DNA of 36,283 nt, from assembly GCA_947631145.1 (NCBI GenBank), contig CANRKF010000016.1, positions 1-36,283 of the forward strand. Direction: 5' to 3'. The translations under genes and the position numbers were made by a program. Numbering within the stretch: position 1 is the first letter of the stretch; each line of letters begins with the position of its first letter. The notes beneath the pieces are model-generated. The model worked only from the letters and a program-made list of their open reading frames with translations. It did not search any database and was not told the origin of the DNA. This DNA is from an uncultured Clostridia bacterium (GTDB lineage: Bacteria > Bacillota > Clostridia > TANB77 > CAG-508). Below, piece after piece: positions 10,208 to 20,302 of the stretch.

Positions 10208-10894
10208 TTATATTTCAATTTCTTCACTTTCATTTTGGTTCTCATTTTCTGCATCTTCATTTTCACTGCTATTTTCATTTTGGGCTTCAATATTTTCATC
10301 GTCTTTAAAAGAATTAATTAATTGACTTAAATTGGTTATTTTTTCATTTGTTATTACAAATAAAATTGATGGTAATATAATAATTTTTGTTTCTGGTTTT
10401 TCTAATATTCCATCTACTTTTTGAATAATATTAAAATTAATAAGATTTGATAAGGCTGTTCTTATTTCAAGATCTGAAGGCTTTTTAGTATATGCTCCAA
10501 CATCTACTAAAGTTTTAATAATGTCTGATACACTAACAATTGTATCTGTATTTAAATTTATACTTTCTCTATATTCATCAAATTTTAATCGTAAACCATA
10601 TAAAAATATAGTAGTATTTTTATCTAATCTTTTTTTATTATATCCATATTCATTTTCTATGTATATAACTTCATAATTACTATCTTTCACTAATTTAAAG
10701 CCTGCTAATTCTAAGTATTCTTTAAATAATTCAATATTTCTATCAATGAACCTATAATCTGCATTAGACTTAAAGGCTTTTTGATTTTTGTCGTATACTC
10801 TGTTAACAATAAAAGTTTTTGCGAGCATCATACTAACTATTCTTTTAAAATTTTCTTTTTCTGCATTAGTAAAATTATTATATTCTATTAGCAT
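10208..10894 (-). CDS. jetB: Wadjet system protein JetB (DUF4194-like)
   Basis: 228 aa between jetA and jetC, kleisin-partner type winged-helix sequence, acidic low-complexity C terminus. Confidence 0.85.
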   Translation of the reverse strand: MLIEYNNFTNAEKENFKRIVSMMLAKTFIVNRVYDKNQKAFKSNADYRFIDRNIELFKEYLELAGFKLVKDSNYEVIYIENEYGYNKKRLDKNTTIFLYGLRLKFDEYRESINLNTDTIVSVSDIIKTLVDVGAYTKKPSDLEIRTALSNLINFNIIQKVDGILEKPETKIIILPSILFVITNEKITNLSQLINSFKDDENIEAQNENSSENEDAENENQNESEEIEI

Positions 10895-12268
10895 TTAATT
10901 TCTCCTTATAAATTTAATATTTGGTATTTTATATCCATTATTATTTACAATTTCATCACTATCTTGCATATAATAAAAACTTCTTCCTGATTTATCTGCC
11001 TTTATTGTTGCAAGAATTAATAATATAAGATCTTCTGTTGTATTTAAATTTATTTCTGCAGATGTAATAAAAGGTTTGCCATTAAAATTTGCTTCCATAA
11101 ATTCATTAATTTTTTTGTTGCTATATAAATTTTCTAGGCTTTTAGCGAACTCATAAAATGCTTTTGCATCAATTGTTTTTTCCTTTTTTAGTTCTAGTGG
11201 TCTTCCTTCTTTTTTATTGTTTGAAGCTCTAGTATAAATAGAATCTTTAGTAAGGTATTCTTGCTTTAGCAAATTTACTTCCTGTTCCATTTTTTCTAAA
11301 ACTGCTTCTTTTTTAGAATTTCTTAATATATTTATTAATTTGCCTTTTAATTCTTTATCACTTGTTAATAAGTACTGTATTCTTTGTACAGAAGCTCTAA
11401 CATAATCTGTATTTTTTGCTTCAATTTGGTTCATTGTAAAATCTATATTTTCATACACTTCAATTACTGTTCTAATTTTATTTAAAATATCATTTTCTGC
11501 ATCTTCTTTTGAAGTATATTTTTTATTCTTCATAGCTACATTTATTGTAGAATTTAGCACTTCCGAATCTGCTAAAATATTATTTAACATATCTTTTATT
11601 GGGGATTTGTATCTTGGAATAGAATCTCTTGTAAATCTTGGAAATATCATTTCATCACTGTATTCTTTATACTCGAAAAAGTGTTCTTTTATGACATCAT
11701 TTATATTGTTTTGATTTGACATTCTTCTGTGAAATCTACCTAAACTGTTATATAAAGATTTAAGTTCGTTAATTAATTGCATTGTATTACTATAAGCTGT
11801 ATTAATTGCATTATACGTTTCATTTTTTTCTACGCTTGCCAATTTTAAACTAGAATAAGTAGCAAATACGTATGAGTTATATTCCACCTGCTCTTCTTGT
11901 ACTATTGAATATAATAAATCCAAAAATTTTATTGAATAATCTGGCAAAATAATATTTTCTTCAAAGGAGTCTCTTTGCATTTCAAATTCAATCCAGCCAG
12001 CCCATTTTAATTTTCTTAATAAAAAATAAGCTTTGCTAGAAATATTATTATCTTTTAGATCTTCTACGTTTTCGTCTTCTGAAAAATCTTCTTCATTGAA
12101 TTCTTCTTCAAGGCTATTAATTAACCTTGCTATAATATTTTCTCTTGAAATTGACATTTCTTGTTTAAAGGCTTCTCTTAAAACAAATAATGCATCTATG
12201 TAAATGTTTTTATTCTTAGATACTAATATAGAAAAGAAATTCTCTGGTATTTTATCAAATAAATTCAT
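10895..12268 (-). CDS. jetA: Wadjet system protein JetA (DUF5716-like)
   Basis: 457 aa, N terminus LFDKIPENFFSILVSKNKNIYIDALFVLREAF typical of JetA; starts the jetABCD operon; SD GGAGG upstream. Confidence 0.88.
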   Translation of the reverse strand: MNLFDKIPENFFSILVSKNKNIYIDALFVLREAFKQEMSISRENIIARLINSLEEEFNEEDFSEDENVEDLKDNNISSKAYFLLRKLKWAGWIEFEMQRDSFEENIILPDYSIKFLDLLYSIVQEEQVEYNSYVFATYSSLKLASVEKNETYNAINTAYSNTMQLINELKSLYNSLGRFHRRMSNQNNINDVIKEHFFEYKEYSDEMIFPRFTRDSIPRYKSPIKDMLNNILADSEVLNSTINVAMKNKKYTSKEDAENDILNKIRTVIEVYENIDFTMNQIEAKNTDYVRASVQRIQYLLTSDKELKGKLINILRNSKKEAVLEKMEQEVNLLKQEYLTKDSIYTRASNNKKEGRPLELKKEKTIDAKAFYEFAKSLENLYSNKKINEFMEANFNGKPFITSAEINLNTTEDLILLILATIKADKSGRSFYYMQDSDEIVNNNGYKIPNIKFIRRN

Positions 12269-12465
12269 ATAATTCCTCCGCTATTTCTTGCTAGGTAATA
12301 TTTTACTATATATTTTGGAAAATGTCTAGGTTTTTATTTAAATTTATGTAAACTTTTTCTATTTAATTGTGCATTTTATTTTTTATTTAACCAAACTTTT
12401 CTATTTTGCATTTCACGTGTACTTTATGGACTTTTTTATTTTTACGCCAATACCAAAGAAAAGAT

Positions 12466-12492
12466 TAGAGTTTTTAGCTCTAACCTTACTTT
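12466..12492 (-). terminator. Hairpin with T-run on minus strand between PAP2 gene and jetA
   Basis: minus strand aaggttagagctaaaaactctaatcttttc. Confidence 0.55.
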
Positions 12493-12511
12493 CTTATGTT
12501 CTCATTTTCTA

Positions 12512-12558
12512 GGAAATTGAATTTTTTTAAATGTATTTTTCCTAGAAAACAAGGTTAA
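12512..12558 (-). other. Inverted-repeat leader element ending in box ATTAACCTTGTTTT
   Basis: tttctaggaaa...tttcctagaaaa palindrome followed by acaaggttaat; similar arrangement at 20303-20353. Confidence 0.5.
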
Positions 12559-12574
12559 TCTATCTATGTTCGCC

Positions 12575-12612
12575 CGAGCGATTAGCTCGTGGCAATTGTT
12601 TGCGAAGCAAAC
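12575..12612. repeat. REP-like double hairpin
   Basis: cgagc-gatta-gctcg (12575-12589) and gtttgc-gaa-gcaaac (12598-12612), locally GC-rich. Confidence 0.65.
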
Positions 12613-13213
12613 GATTTTCTCATAATTCTAGTATATATTACTAAATATGAAATTGAGATTAAAAATCCTCCTAACACATCACTTGTATAGTGGACACCCA
12701 AATATATTCTGCTTATTCCGAATAGAAAATATTAGTATGCTTAAAATTGTTATTAGGGTATATTTTATTTTTTTATTTTCTACATATTTATATATCAAAT
12801 ATATTAAATATCCGGTAAAATGCCATACTTATCATCGAATGCCCTGAAGGGAAGCTATAGCCACTTTCATTTATAAGCCTAAATTCGTTTGGTCTTGGTC
12901 TTTGCAATATATTTTTCAATAATATATTTAATGCTGTAGCAATAACTAGGTTTAAGCATATAGATAAGCCTATTTTTTTATTTTTTATTATTAATAATAA
13001 AATTATTGCTATCGAAATTAAGCATATTGCTCCACCAAAATTCGTTATTACTTTCGCTATTGGTGTCATAAAATCTGAAATTAGTATAGTAGAAATAATT
13101 TTATAGCCTATAATATCTGCCATCATAATTTCTTGGTTCCACACATTTTCGGCTATTGCTAAAAAACTTACTACACATATAAATAGTACTATCCATTTTA
13201 CTTTAGTTTTCAT
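12582..13213 (-). CDS. PAP2-family phosphatase (209 aa after two +1 shifts at CGG)
   Basis: Frame restored by skipping C at in-frame CGG 12814-12812 and 12720-12718: ...RPRPNEFRLINESGYSFPSGHSMISMAFY-G-YLIYLIYKYVENKKIKYTLITILSILIFSI-G-ISRIYLGVHYTSDVLGGFLISISYLVIYTRIMRKSFASQTIATS*. Contains PAP2 motifs 1-3. (632-2)/3 = 210 codons. Confidence 0.88.
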
Positions 13214-13225
13214 AGTTTTTTCCTC

Positions 13226-13296
13226 TCTTTGTCGCGTTAGGGACTTTTTTTAATGCGACAAAGTGCCTAAGTTAAGAAACGTACCTAAAGCGACAC
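13226..13296. repeat. GTCGC/GCGAC palindromic dispersed element, copy A
   Basis: minus strand gtgtcgctttaggtacgtttcttaacttaggcactttgtcgcattaaaaaaagtccctaacgcgac; terminal arms are inverted repeats; shares TGTCGCnTT.GGnACGTTTCTTAA with 16506-16563. Confidence 0.7.
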
Positions 13297-14160
13297 TAAT
13301 TCATATTGAGTTGAGCCAAGCCCTATTTCTTCTGCATAAGGAAGAATGTGTCTGCCATTTTGTCTTTCTACTCTAGCTTTGAAATGCTCTCTTCCTTCAT
13401 CTTCAGAAGCCCATATTAAATCTATACATGCTTGATCAACTGCTACTGGATCTGTTGATGCTAATATTCCTATATCTTTCATGCATGGTGTTTCTGGGTT
13501 TGAATCGCAATCGCAATCAACTGACAAATTATTCATTACATCTATATATAAAATGTTTCCTTTCATATAATCTGCAACTGATTTTGCTGATTCTGCCATT
13601 GATTCTAAAAAGTCATCTTGTTTTGGTAAATTATCCCACAATTCTGATGCATTTTTTGTTGCTCCTGCTGTATGAATATATGCTTTTCCAGCTGTTGAAG
13701 CTATACCGATTGATTGATTTTTTATAACTCCTCCAAAGCCTCCCATTGCATGTCCTTTAAAATGTGCTAAATTTAATATTGAATCATAGTTTTTTAAATT
13801 ATTTCCAACTATGTTTACATCTAAATGTTTTCCATTTACAGGAATTTCAAAATCTCCTTCTGCATCCATTATATCAACATTTGCAATTTTAGTAAATCCA
13901 TGTTCTTCTACTGCTTTCATATGCTCTTTTGGATCCATTCTTCTTCCAGCATATGCAGTACAGCATTCTATTATGTTTGCATTTAATTTTTGAACTAAAT
14001 CTTTTATTAGCTCAGGTTTTAAGTAATTATGTCCTCCCGGTTCTCCAGTAGATATTTTTACACCTACTTTTCCTTTTAATTCTACTCCTAATGCTTCATA
14101 TATTTTTACTAAGCTTTCTGGAGTGATTTCTTTTGTAAAATATACTTTTGATTTTTCCAT
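13285..14160 (-). CDS. DUF362 domain-containing protein
   Basis: 291 aa, GEPGGHNYLKPELIKDLV, NLAHFKGHAMGGFGGVIKNQSIG, CDCDSNPETPCMKDIGILAS.DPVAVDQACIDL typical DUF362; SD AAAGGAGATG upstream. Confidence 0.9.
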   Translation of the reverse strand: MEKSKVYFTKEITPESLVKIYEALGVELKGKVGVKISTGEPGGHNYLKPELIKDLVQKLNANIIECCTAYAGRRMDPKEHMKAVEEHGFTKIANVDIMDAEGDFEIPVNGKHLDVNIVGNNLKNYDSILNLAHFKGHAMGGFGGVIKNQSIGIASTAGKAYIHTAGATKNASELWDNLPKQDDFLESMAESAKSVADYMKGNILYIDVMNNLSVDCDCDSNPETPCMKDIGILASTDPVAVDQACIDLIWASEDEGREHFKARVERQNGRHILPYAEEIGLGSTQYELVSL

Positions 14161-14389
14161 AATTTTCTAGCATCTCCTTTCTTTGCCTTTGTAATATTGA
14201 GCCGTTTGCAAAAGGCTAAATTTTTTATATTTTTTATATGATTTTTGTTATTATATCATTTACTTAAAATTATTTCCACATATTTTTTATTATAATTCTT
14301 TTTACTATAAAAAAATATTATAATGCTTTAAGTATAATTTTCATATTAACCATAATCTAATTATAATATACATTATATACTTAGTAATA

Positions 14390-14424
14390 AAAATGGCAAA
14401 AATAAAAAAAGAATTTGCCATTTT
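14390..14424 (-). terminator. Terminator hairpin after GT39 gene
   Basis: aaaatggcaaa...tttgccatttt 11 bp stem flanked by A/T runs. Confidence 0.75.
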
Positions 14425-14438
14425 ATTAAATTATAATA

Positions 14439-16182
14439 TTAGTTTATATAATATACTTCAGTTGCGTTTAATTTATTTATGTACTCACAGTTTTTAAAGT
14501 TTTTAGAGTTCTTTATTACATTAAGTATATCTTCTTTTTGAACTTCATTTATAAAAATAAGTATTCCATTGGAAGTATCTATATTATTTAATATTTTTTG
14601 TATGTTTTCCATTGTATATTCAACATCTTTTGTAATATATGAATTTTCTATTATTGAAAATATCATAATATTATCAAGGAAATTGCTTGTTTGCTTGTTA
14701 TATAAATATACTGCTGGAATATTCGCTTTATTTTTTATTGTTTCTATTGTTTCTTTTTCATCATAATATAATAATTCTGGTTGCATTTTAAAAATTAATG
14801 GTGAAGCTAATATTAAGCAAATGAAAATTACATACAATATACTGCTTATTTTTTTAGTTGTAACATCATTTATTAATTTATATAACAGAAACATTAAAAA
14901 TACGAATATAAGTCCACATACTGGCACAATATACCTTAAAACATTCCATGGTGATGCTATTGAAGCAATTATAAAAAAGAAAATAGATGGTATATATATT
15001 AATTTTAAAATTTCTTTATTTTCTTTGCTTAACATGTTTTTTTGAAATGCTTTGTTATTTTGTTTGGTATAGCAAGATTTTTGGTTACTATCACTTGTTT
15101 TTTGGCTACAGTTAGTTGCTTTTTGGCTATAATCACTTGACTTTGAGCTACAATCATTTTGTTTATATTCACTTGATTCTTTGCTACAGTTACTTAATTT
15201 TTGTCTATGATAATACGCAATTTTTTTATAAATAAATAAACCTACAATAACTATTATAATAAAAAATAATAAGTTATTAAAACCATAATAGTTTAAATTA
15301 CGTAACTGTTCTAAAATATTTAATATACTTTTATAAATATTTTCAAAATTACTTATTACACCTTGTCCTCTATATTCAAAAAACATATGCTTTATTGAAT
15401 ATGGAAATATAATTAGTGATGCTACACCTGATATTAACATTGTTATTGTATATTTAACTAACGCTTTAATATTTTTTTCTTTTATATATTTTATAAAGAA
15501 TATTAAATACATAATAGCTATATAAAATATATAATAATAATGTGTAAGAATTCCTGCAAGTGTAGTTAAGCTTAGTGCTAATAATAATTTTGTATTAGGC
15601 TTTTGATTTTTTAGTAATTTAATATGTAAAAATATGGTTATTAAAATTTCAAGTGTTAAAAGAGAATACATTCTAATATAAATGACATTACTTACTGAGG
15701 CTAGTGTTATAGATGATAAAAAAGCTAATATCAAGGCTTTTTCCTTTTCTCTTTTTTCGCCTTCAAATAATTGCTTTAATATTAAATACATAAAAACCGT
15801 TATAAAGCAATATATTATAATATTTAATATTATTCCTGTCCATTTTGAAAAATTATCTATGCTAAATCCCATAGCAAATCTTAATAACAAATAGTAAAGT
15901 GGCGGATGAACATCATTTTTTTGATTTTCATACACTTGCTTATAACTTGCTATTTCATCTTTATTTACTGATAAGTAATCTTTATAATATTCTTTTGTAT
16001 GCCAAGTATTATAAAAATCTTCATTATCTTCTATTTCAGTTTTATTGTAGCTTGCTAATCCAAAAGAATAGGCTTCATCTATGTGTATGTAGTGCTTGTT
16101 TAGTCCGTGCAAATACATATAGTATAGATTGAATTATTAGAAAAATTGCTACTACAAGTATTTCTTTCTTTTTATTGTTCAT
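14439..16182 (-). CDS. GT39/PMT-like membrane glycosyltransferase (580 aa after one +1 shift at CGG)
   Basis: ORF track starts at 16118, but a better start is ATG at 16182 preceded by AGAAGGAGAT SD: MNNKKKEILVVAIFLIIQSILYVFA-[C]GGA-GLNKHYIHIDEAYSFGLASY. CGG at 16107-16105 is in frame. Restores the N-terminal TM helix and DE motif loop. (1744-1)/3 = 581 codons. Confidence 0.85.
15055..15195 (-). repeat. Ser/Gln/Lys heptad (about 21 bp) repeat inside GT39 coding sequence
   Basis: SEYKQND CSSKSSD YSQKATN CSQKTSD SNQKSCY TKQNN. Confidence 0.75.
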
Positions 16183-16235
16183 TTAATGCTATCTCCTTCT
16201 GTTTCTTCAGGGGCGTTTGTTAAATGTTTGGTAAA

Positions 16236-16258
16236 GCGACAGTTTGTCGCCTTTTTTT
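16236..16258 (+). terminator. Hairpin gcgacagtttgtcgc followed by CTTTTTTT
   Basis: Stem plus T-tract on plus strand; related to GTCGC elements. Confidence 0.5.
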
Positions 16259-16270
16259 AATTTTCATTGT

Positions 16271-16440
16271 TAACTTGTAACATCAGTTTTGTGAATTCTG
16301 TGTTCTGTATGTTCTATGTTAACTTGTAACATTAGTTTTGTGAGTTCTGTGTTTTGTATGTTCTGTGGTAACTTGTAACATCAGTTTTGTAAGTTATGTG
16401 AATATTTTGTGAGTTCTATGTTCTATATGTTCTGTGGTAA
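16271..16440. repeat. 49 bp tandem repeat, about 3 copies plus degenerate tail
   Basis: TAACTTGTAACATCAGTTTTGTGAATTCTGTGTTCTGTATGTTCTATGT starting at 16271, 16320, 16369. Confidence 0.9.
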
Positions 16441-16505
16441 GTTCTATGTGTAAGTTCTATGAATTCTGCAACATATGTGACAAATTTTATTACACTAATA
16501 TTTTC

Positions 16506-16563
16506 AAGATGTGTCCCTTATGCGACATTTTGTCGCATTAAGAAACGTCCCCAACGCGACATT
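16506..16563. repeat. GTCGC/GCGAC palindromic dispersed element, copy B
   Basis: minus strand atgtcgcgttggggacgtttcttaatgcgacaaaatgtcgcataagggacacatctt. Confidence 0.7.
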
Positions 16564-16570
16564 TTCTAAT

Positions 16571-18541
16571 TTACTCAAGTTCAAAAGCGCCCGTATATAA
16601 CTGATAATATACTCCTTTTTGTGCAATTAAATCTTCATGATTTCCTCTTTCTATTATTTTTCCATGATCTAAAACTATAATTGCTTTTGAGTTTCTAACT
16701 GTTGAAAGTCTATGGGCTATTACAAATACTGTTCTTCCATTCATTAATTTATCCATACCATCTTGAACTATTTTTTCTGTTCTTGTATCAATACTTGAAG
16801 TTGCTTCATCTAATATCATAACTGGTGGATCATTTAATGCAGCTCTTGCTATTGAAAGAAGTTGCCTTTGTCCTTGAGAAAGGCTTGCTCCGTTTCCAGT
16901 TAAATATGTGTCATATCCATTTGGAAGTCTCATAATAAAGTCATGTGCATTTGCAAGTTTTGCAGCATTTATAACTTCTTCATCTGTTGCCTTATCATTT
17001 CCATATTTTATATTTTCTTTAATTGTTCCGGTAAAAAGATTGGTATCTTGTAAAACCATTCCTAAAGATAGCCTTAAATCGTCTTTTTTTATTTTATTTA
17101 TATTAATTCCATCATATCTTATTTTTCCATCTTCTATATCATAAAAGCGATTTAAAAGGTTTGTAATTGTTGTTTTACCTGCTCCTGTAGCTCCAACAAA
17201 AGCTATTTTTTGCCCTGGTTTTGCATATAAGCTAATATCTTGTAATACTAATTTATTGGGATCATATCCAAAATCAACATTATGGAGTTCTATATGTCCT
17301 TTTAGCTCAACATATTCTAGTCTTCCATCATGATGTGGATGTTTCCATGCCCATAAGCCCGTTTTTTCTTTTGTTTCTGTTAAAACTCCATTTTCATCAT
17401 ATTTTGCGTTTACTAATGTTACATAACCATTATCTTTTTCTGGTTCTTCGTCCATAAGATTGAATATTCTTTTTGCTCCTGCTAAAGCCATTGCTATTGA
17501 GTTTAATTGTTGAGATATTTGAGTAATTGGTCTTATGAAAGTTTTGCTAAGTTGCAAGAAGGATACTATTAAGCCAACTGTTATTCCTCCAATACCATTT
17601 ACAGCTAAAATTCCTCCTACAATAGCTAAAATTATATATTGCACATTTCCTAATGCTCCTAAAGTTGGCATTAAAATATTGGCAAATTTATTTGCATTAT
17701 ATGCGTGTTTACATAGTTCATCATTTATTTTATCAAATTCTTTTTCTGCAATTTCTTCATGGCAAAATACTTTTATTACTTTTTGCCCATTAATCATTTC
17801 TTCTATATATCCATTTATTTTTCCTACGAATTCTTGTTGTTTTATAAAGTTTTTAGCACTTCTTGAAGCTATATATTTTGTAATCATTAGCATTACTACT
17901 AATGATGTTATTACTACTAAAGTTAAATATATATTTGTTACTACCATTCCTAGAAAAACAGCTATAATGGTTATGGCAGATGCAAACACCTGTGGAATAG
18001 ATTGTGAAATCATTTGATTTAAAGTATCTGTATCATTGGTATAATGGCTCATAATATCTCCATCTGTGTTTGTATCAAAGTATTTTATAGGAAGTTTTTG
18101 CATTTTTTCAAACATTTCATCACGAATTATTTTTAGTATTCCTTCTGAAATTCTAACCATTAATCTACTGTATAATAATCCTGCTATAATTCCTACTACA
18201 TAAATAATAATCATTACTCCTATTGCTTGCATTAAGCCTGTAAACACTGGATTTTCTACTCCTATTAATGGTGTAATGTAATCATCTATTAATACTTGTA
18301 AAAATAAGGAACCCATTACTCCTGAAACTGTAGTTAAAACTATACATATACATACTATTATAAAAGTTGCTTTATAATTTGCTGTTATATATTTAAATAA
18401 CCTTTTTATAACTTGCATGTCAAACTGTGGCCTTTTTCTTTTGACTTGTTCTTCTTTTATTTGACCATTTCTTTTGGCTTGTTTTTCGTCAATTTTGCCA
18501 TTTTTCTTTGCCTTTTCTGTTTGGGGCTTATTATTCTTCAT
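16571..18541 (-). CDS. ABC exporter, permease-ATPase fusion
   Basis: ABC TM domain, Walker A GATGAGKTT, signature LSQGQRQLLSIARA, Walker B VMILDEATSS. ORF extends to 18580; MKNNKPQ start near 18541 preferred. Confidence 0.95.
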   Translation of the reverse strand: MKNNKPQTEKAKKNGKIDEKQAKRNGQIKEEQVKRKRPQFDMQVIKRLFKYITANYKATFIIVCICIVLTTVSGVMGSLFLQVLIDDYITPLIGVENPVFTGLMQAIGVMIIIYVVGIIAGLLYSRLMVRISEGILKIIRDEMFEKMQKLPIKYFDTNTDGDIMSHYTNDTDTLNQMISQSIPQVFASAITIIAVFLGMVVTNIYLTLVVITSLVVMLMITKYIASRSAKNFIKQQEFVGKINGYIEEMINGQKVIKVFCHEEIAEKEFDKINDELCKHAYNANKFANILMPTLGALGNVQYIILAIVGGILAVNGIGGITVGLIVSFLQLSKTFIRPITQISQQLNSIAMALAGAKRIFNLMDEEPEKDNGYVTLVNAKYDENGVLTETKEKTGLWAWKHPHHDGRLEYVELKGHIELHNVDFGYDPNKLVLQDISLYAKPGQKIAFVGATGAGKTTITNLLNRFYDIEDGKIRYDGININKIKKDDLRLSLGMVLQDTNLFTGTIKENIKYGNDKATDEEVINAAKLANAHDFIMRLPNGYDTYLTGNGASLSQGQRQLLSIARAALNDPPVMILDEATSSIDTRTEKIVQDGMDKLMNGRTVFVIAHRLSTVRNSKAIIVLDHGKIIERGNHEDLIAQKGVYYQLYTGAFELE

Positions 18542-20267
18542 CGCTATTTCCCCCTTTCGACTGTGATGTATAGACTTCATTATAAATTTTATTGGTTTTC
18601 ATTAGCTCTTCATGTGTTCCTACTCCATTTATTTCGCCATTTTCCATTACTATTATTTTATCTGCATCTTGTACAGATGAAATTCTTTGAGCTATAATCA
18701 ATTTTGTTATATTAGGTAATTCTTCTTTAAAAGCTTTACGAATTAAACTATCTGTTTTAGTATCTACTGCACTGGTAGAATCATCTAATATTAATATTTT
18801 TGGATTTTTTAGAAGAGCTCTAGCTATGCAAAGCCTTTGCTTTTGCCCACCAGATACGTTAGTTCCGCCTTCTTCAATATATGTATCATATTTATTTTCA
18901 AATTGGCTTATAAATTCATCTGCTTGTGCCTGTTTACATGCTCTTACTATTTCTTCATCTGTTGCATTTTCATTTCCCCAACGCAAATTTTCCTTTATAG
19001 TTCCTGAAAATAGTACATTTTTTTGTAAAACCATTGCTACTTGATTTCTTAAAGCTTTTAAATCATAGTTTTTAACATCTATTCCACCAACTTTTAATGT
19101 TCCTGTTGTAACATCATATAGCCTTGGTATTAATTGAACTAAGGTTGATTTTGAGCTACCTGTACCACCTATTATACCTACTGTTTCTCCTGATTTTATA
19201 TCTAAATTAATATTTTTTAAACATAATCTGTTTTTATCATTTACATAACTAAAGCTTACATTTTCAAATTGTATGCTTCCATTAGGTACTTCTTCTATAG
19301 GATTTTCCTTGTTTTTTAAGTCACTTTCTTCATTTAATATTTCAACTATTCTTTCTGCTGATGCTCTTGATATCATTATCATAACTAAAACCATAGATAG
19401 CATCATAAGAGATGTTAGTATTTGCATAGCATACGAAATTAAACTTGTAAGTTCTCCTGTTGTTAAAGAAGTATTTATTATTGCCATTCCTCCAAACCAT
19501 GAAAGAAGCACAATAACTAAATTTATAGAAAATTGCATTAAAGGATTATTTAATGCTACCAATTTTTCTGCTTTTGAAAAATCTTTATAAATTTCATTTG
19601 ATATATTTTCAAATTTGTTTATTTCTTTTTCTTCTGTTACAAATGATTTTACAACTCTTATTCCTTTTACATTTTCTTCTACTACTGCATTTAACTTATC
19701 ATATGTTTTAAATACTCTTTCAAATATTGGATGTGCCTTTGTTGCTATAAAGTATAAACCTAGTGCTAAAATTGGTATGGCAACTAAAAATATTAATGCA
19801 AGTTTAGCATTAATAACAAAAGCCATTATTAATGAAAATATAAGTAAAAGTGGTGCTCTTACTGCTATACGAGTAATCATTTGAAAGGCCATTTGTACAT
19901 TCATAATATCGGTTGTGTGTCTTGTTATTATACTTGCTGATGAAAATTTATCTATGTTAGAAAAAGAAAATTTTTGTACATTATAAAACATATCTTTTCT
20001 TAAATTTCTTGCAAAACCATTAGAAGCTTTTGCTGCAGTTCTACCAGCTAATATGCCAAATATTAGAGATGCTATTGCACATAAAATTAAGGCTGCTCCT
20101 ACTTTGTATATAACTCCTACATCGCTTTTATTAATTCCATTGTCTATTAAAATTGACATTAAAAATGGAATTATAACATCTAAAATAGACTCTACTGATA
20201 CTAGTAGAGGTGTTACTATTGTAACTTTTTTATTATCTCGAATTGATTTCATTAAAGTTTTTATCAT
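18531..20267 (-). CDS. ABC exporter, permease-ATPase fusion (heterodimer partner)
   Basis: Walker A GGTGSSKST, VSGGQKQRLCIARA, ILILDDSTSAVD (degenerate catalytic Glu: DDS). Confidence 0.95.
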   Translation of the reverse strand: MIKTLMKSIRDNKKVTIVTPLLVSVESILDVIIPFLMSILIDNGINKSDVGVIYKVGAALILCAIASLIFGILAGRTAAKASNGFARNLRKDMFYNVQKFSFSNIDKFSSASIITRHTTDIMNVQMAFQMITRIAVRAPLLLIFSLIMAFVINAKLALIFLVAIPILALGLYFIATKAHPIFERVFKTYDKLNAVVEENVKGIRVVKSFVTEEKEINKFENISNEIYKDFSKAEKLVALNNPLMQFSINLVIVLLSWFGGMAIINTSLTTGELTSLISYAMQILTSLMMLSMVLVMIMISRASAERIVEILNEESDLKNKENPIEEVPNGSIQFENVSFSYVNDKNRLCLKNINLDIKSGETVGIIGGTGSSKSTLVQLIPRLYDVTTGTLKVGGIDVKNYDLKALRNQVAMVLQKNVLFSGTIKENLRWGNENATDEEIVRACKQAQADEFISQFENKYDTYIEEGGTNVSGGQKQRLCIARALLKNPKILILDDSTSAVDTKTDSLIRKAFKEELPNITKLIIAQRISSVQDADKIIVMENGEINGVGTHEELMKTNKIYNEVYTSQSKGGNSDEE

Positions 20268-20302
20268 TGCTTTTCTCCCTTTGCTTGAATCAAATTTTTC
20301 AT

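Noticed and set aside
18531-18580. Overlap of the two ABC transporter ORFs as a frameshift
   Set aside because: A downstream start near 18541 with complete domains in both genes explains it as ordinary translational coupling.
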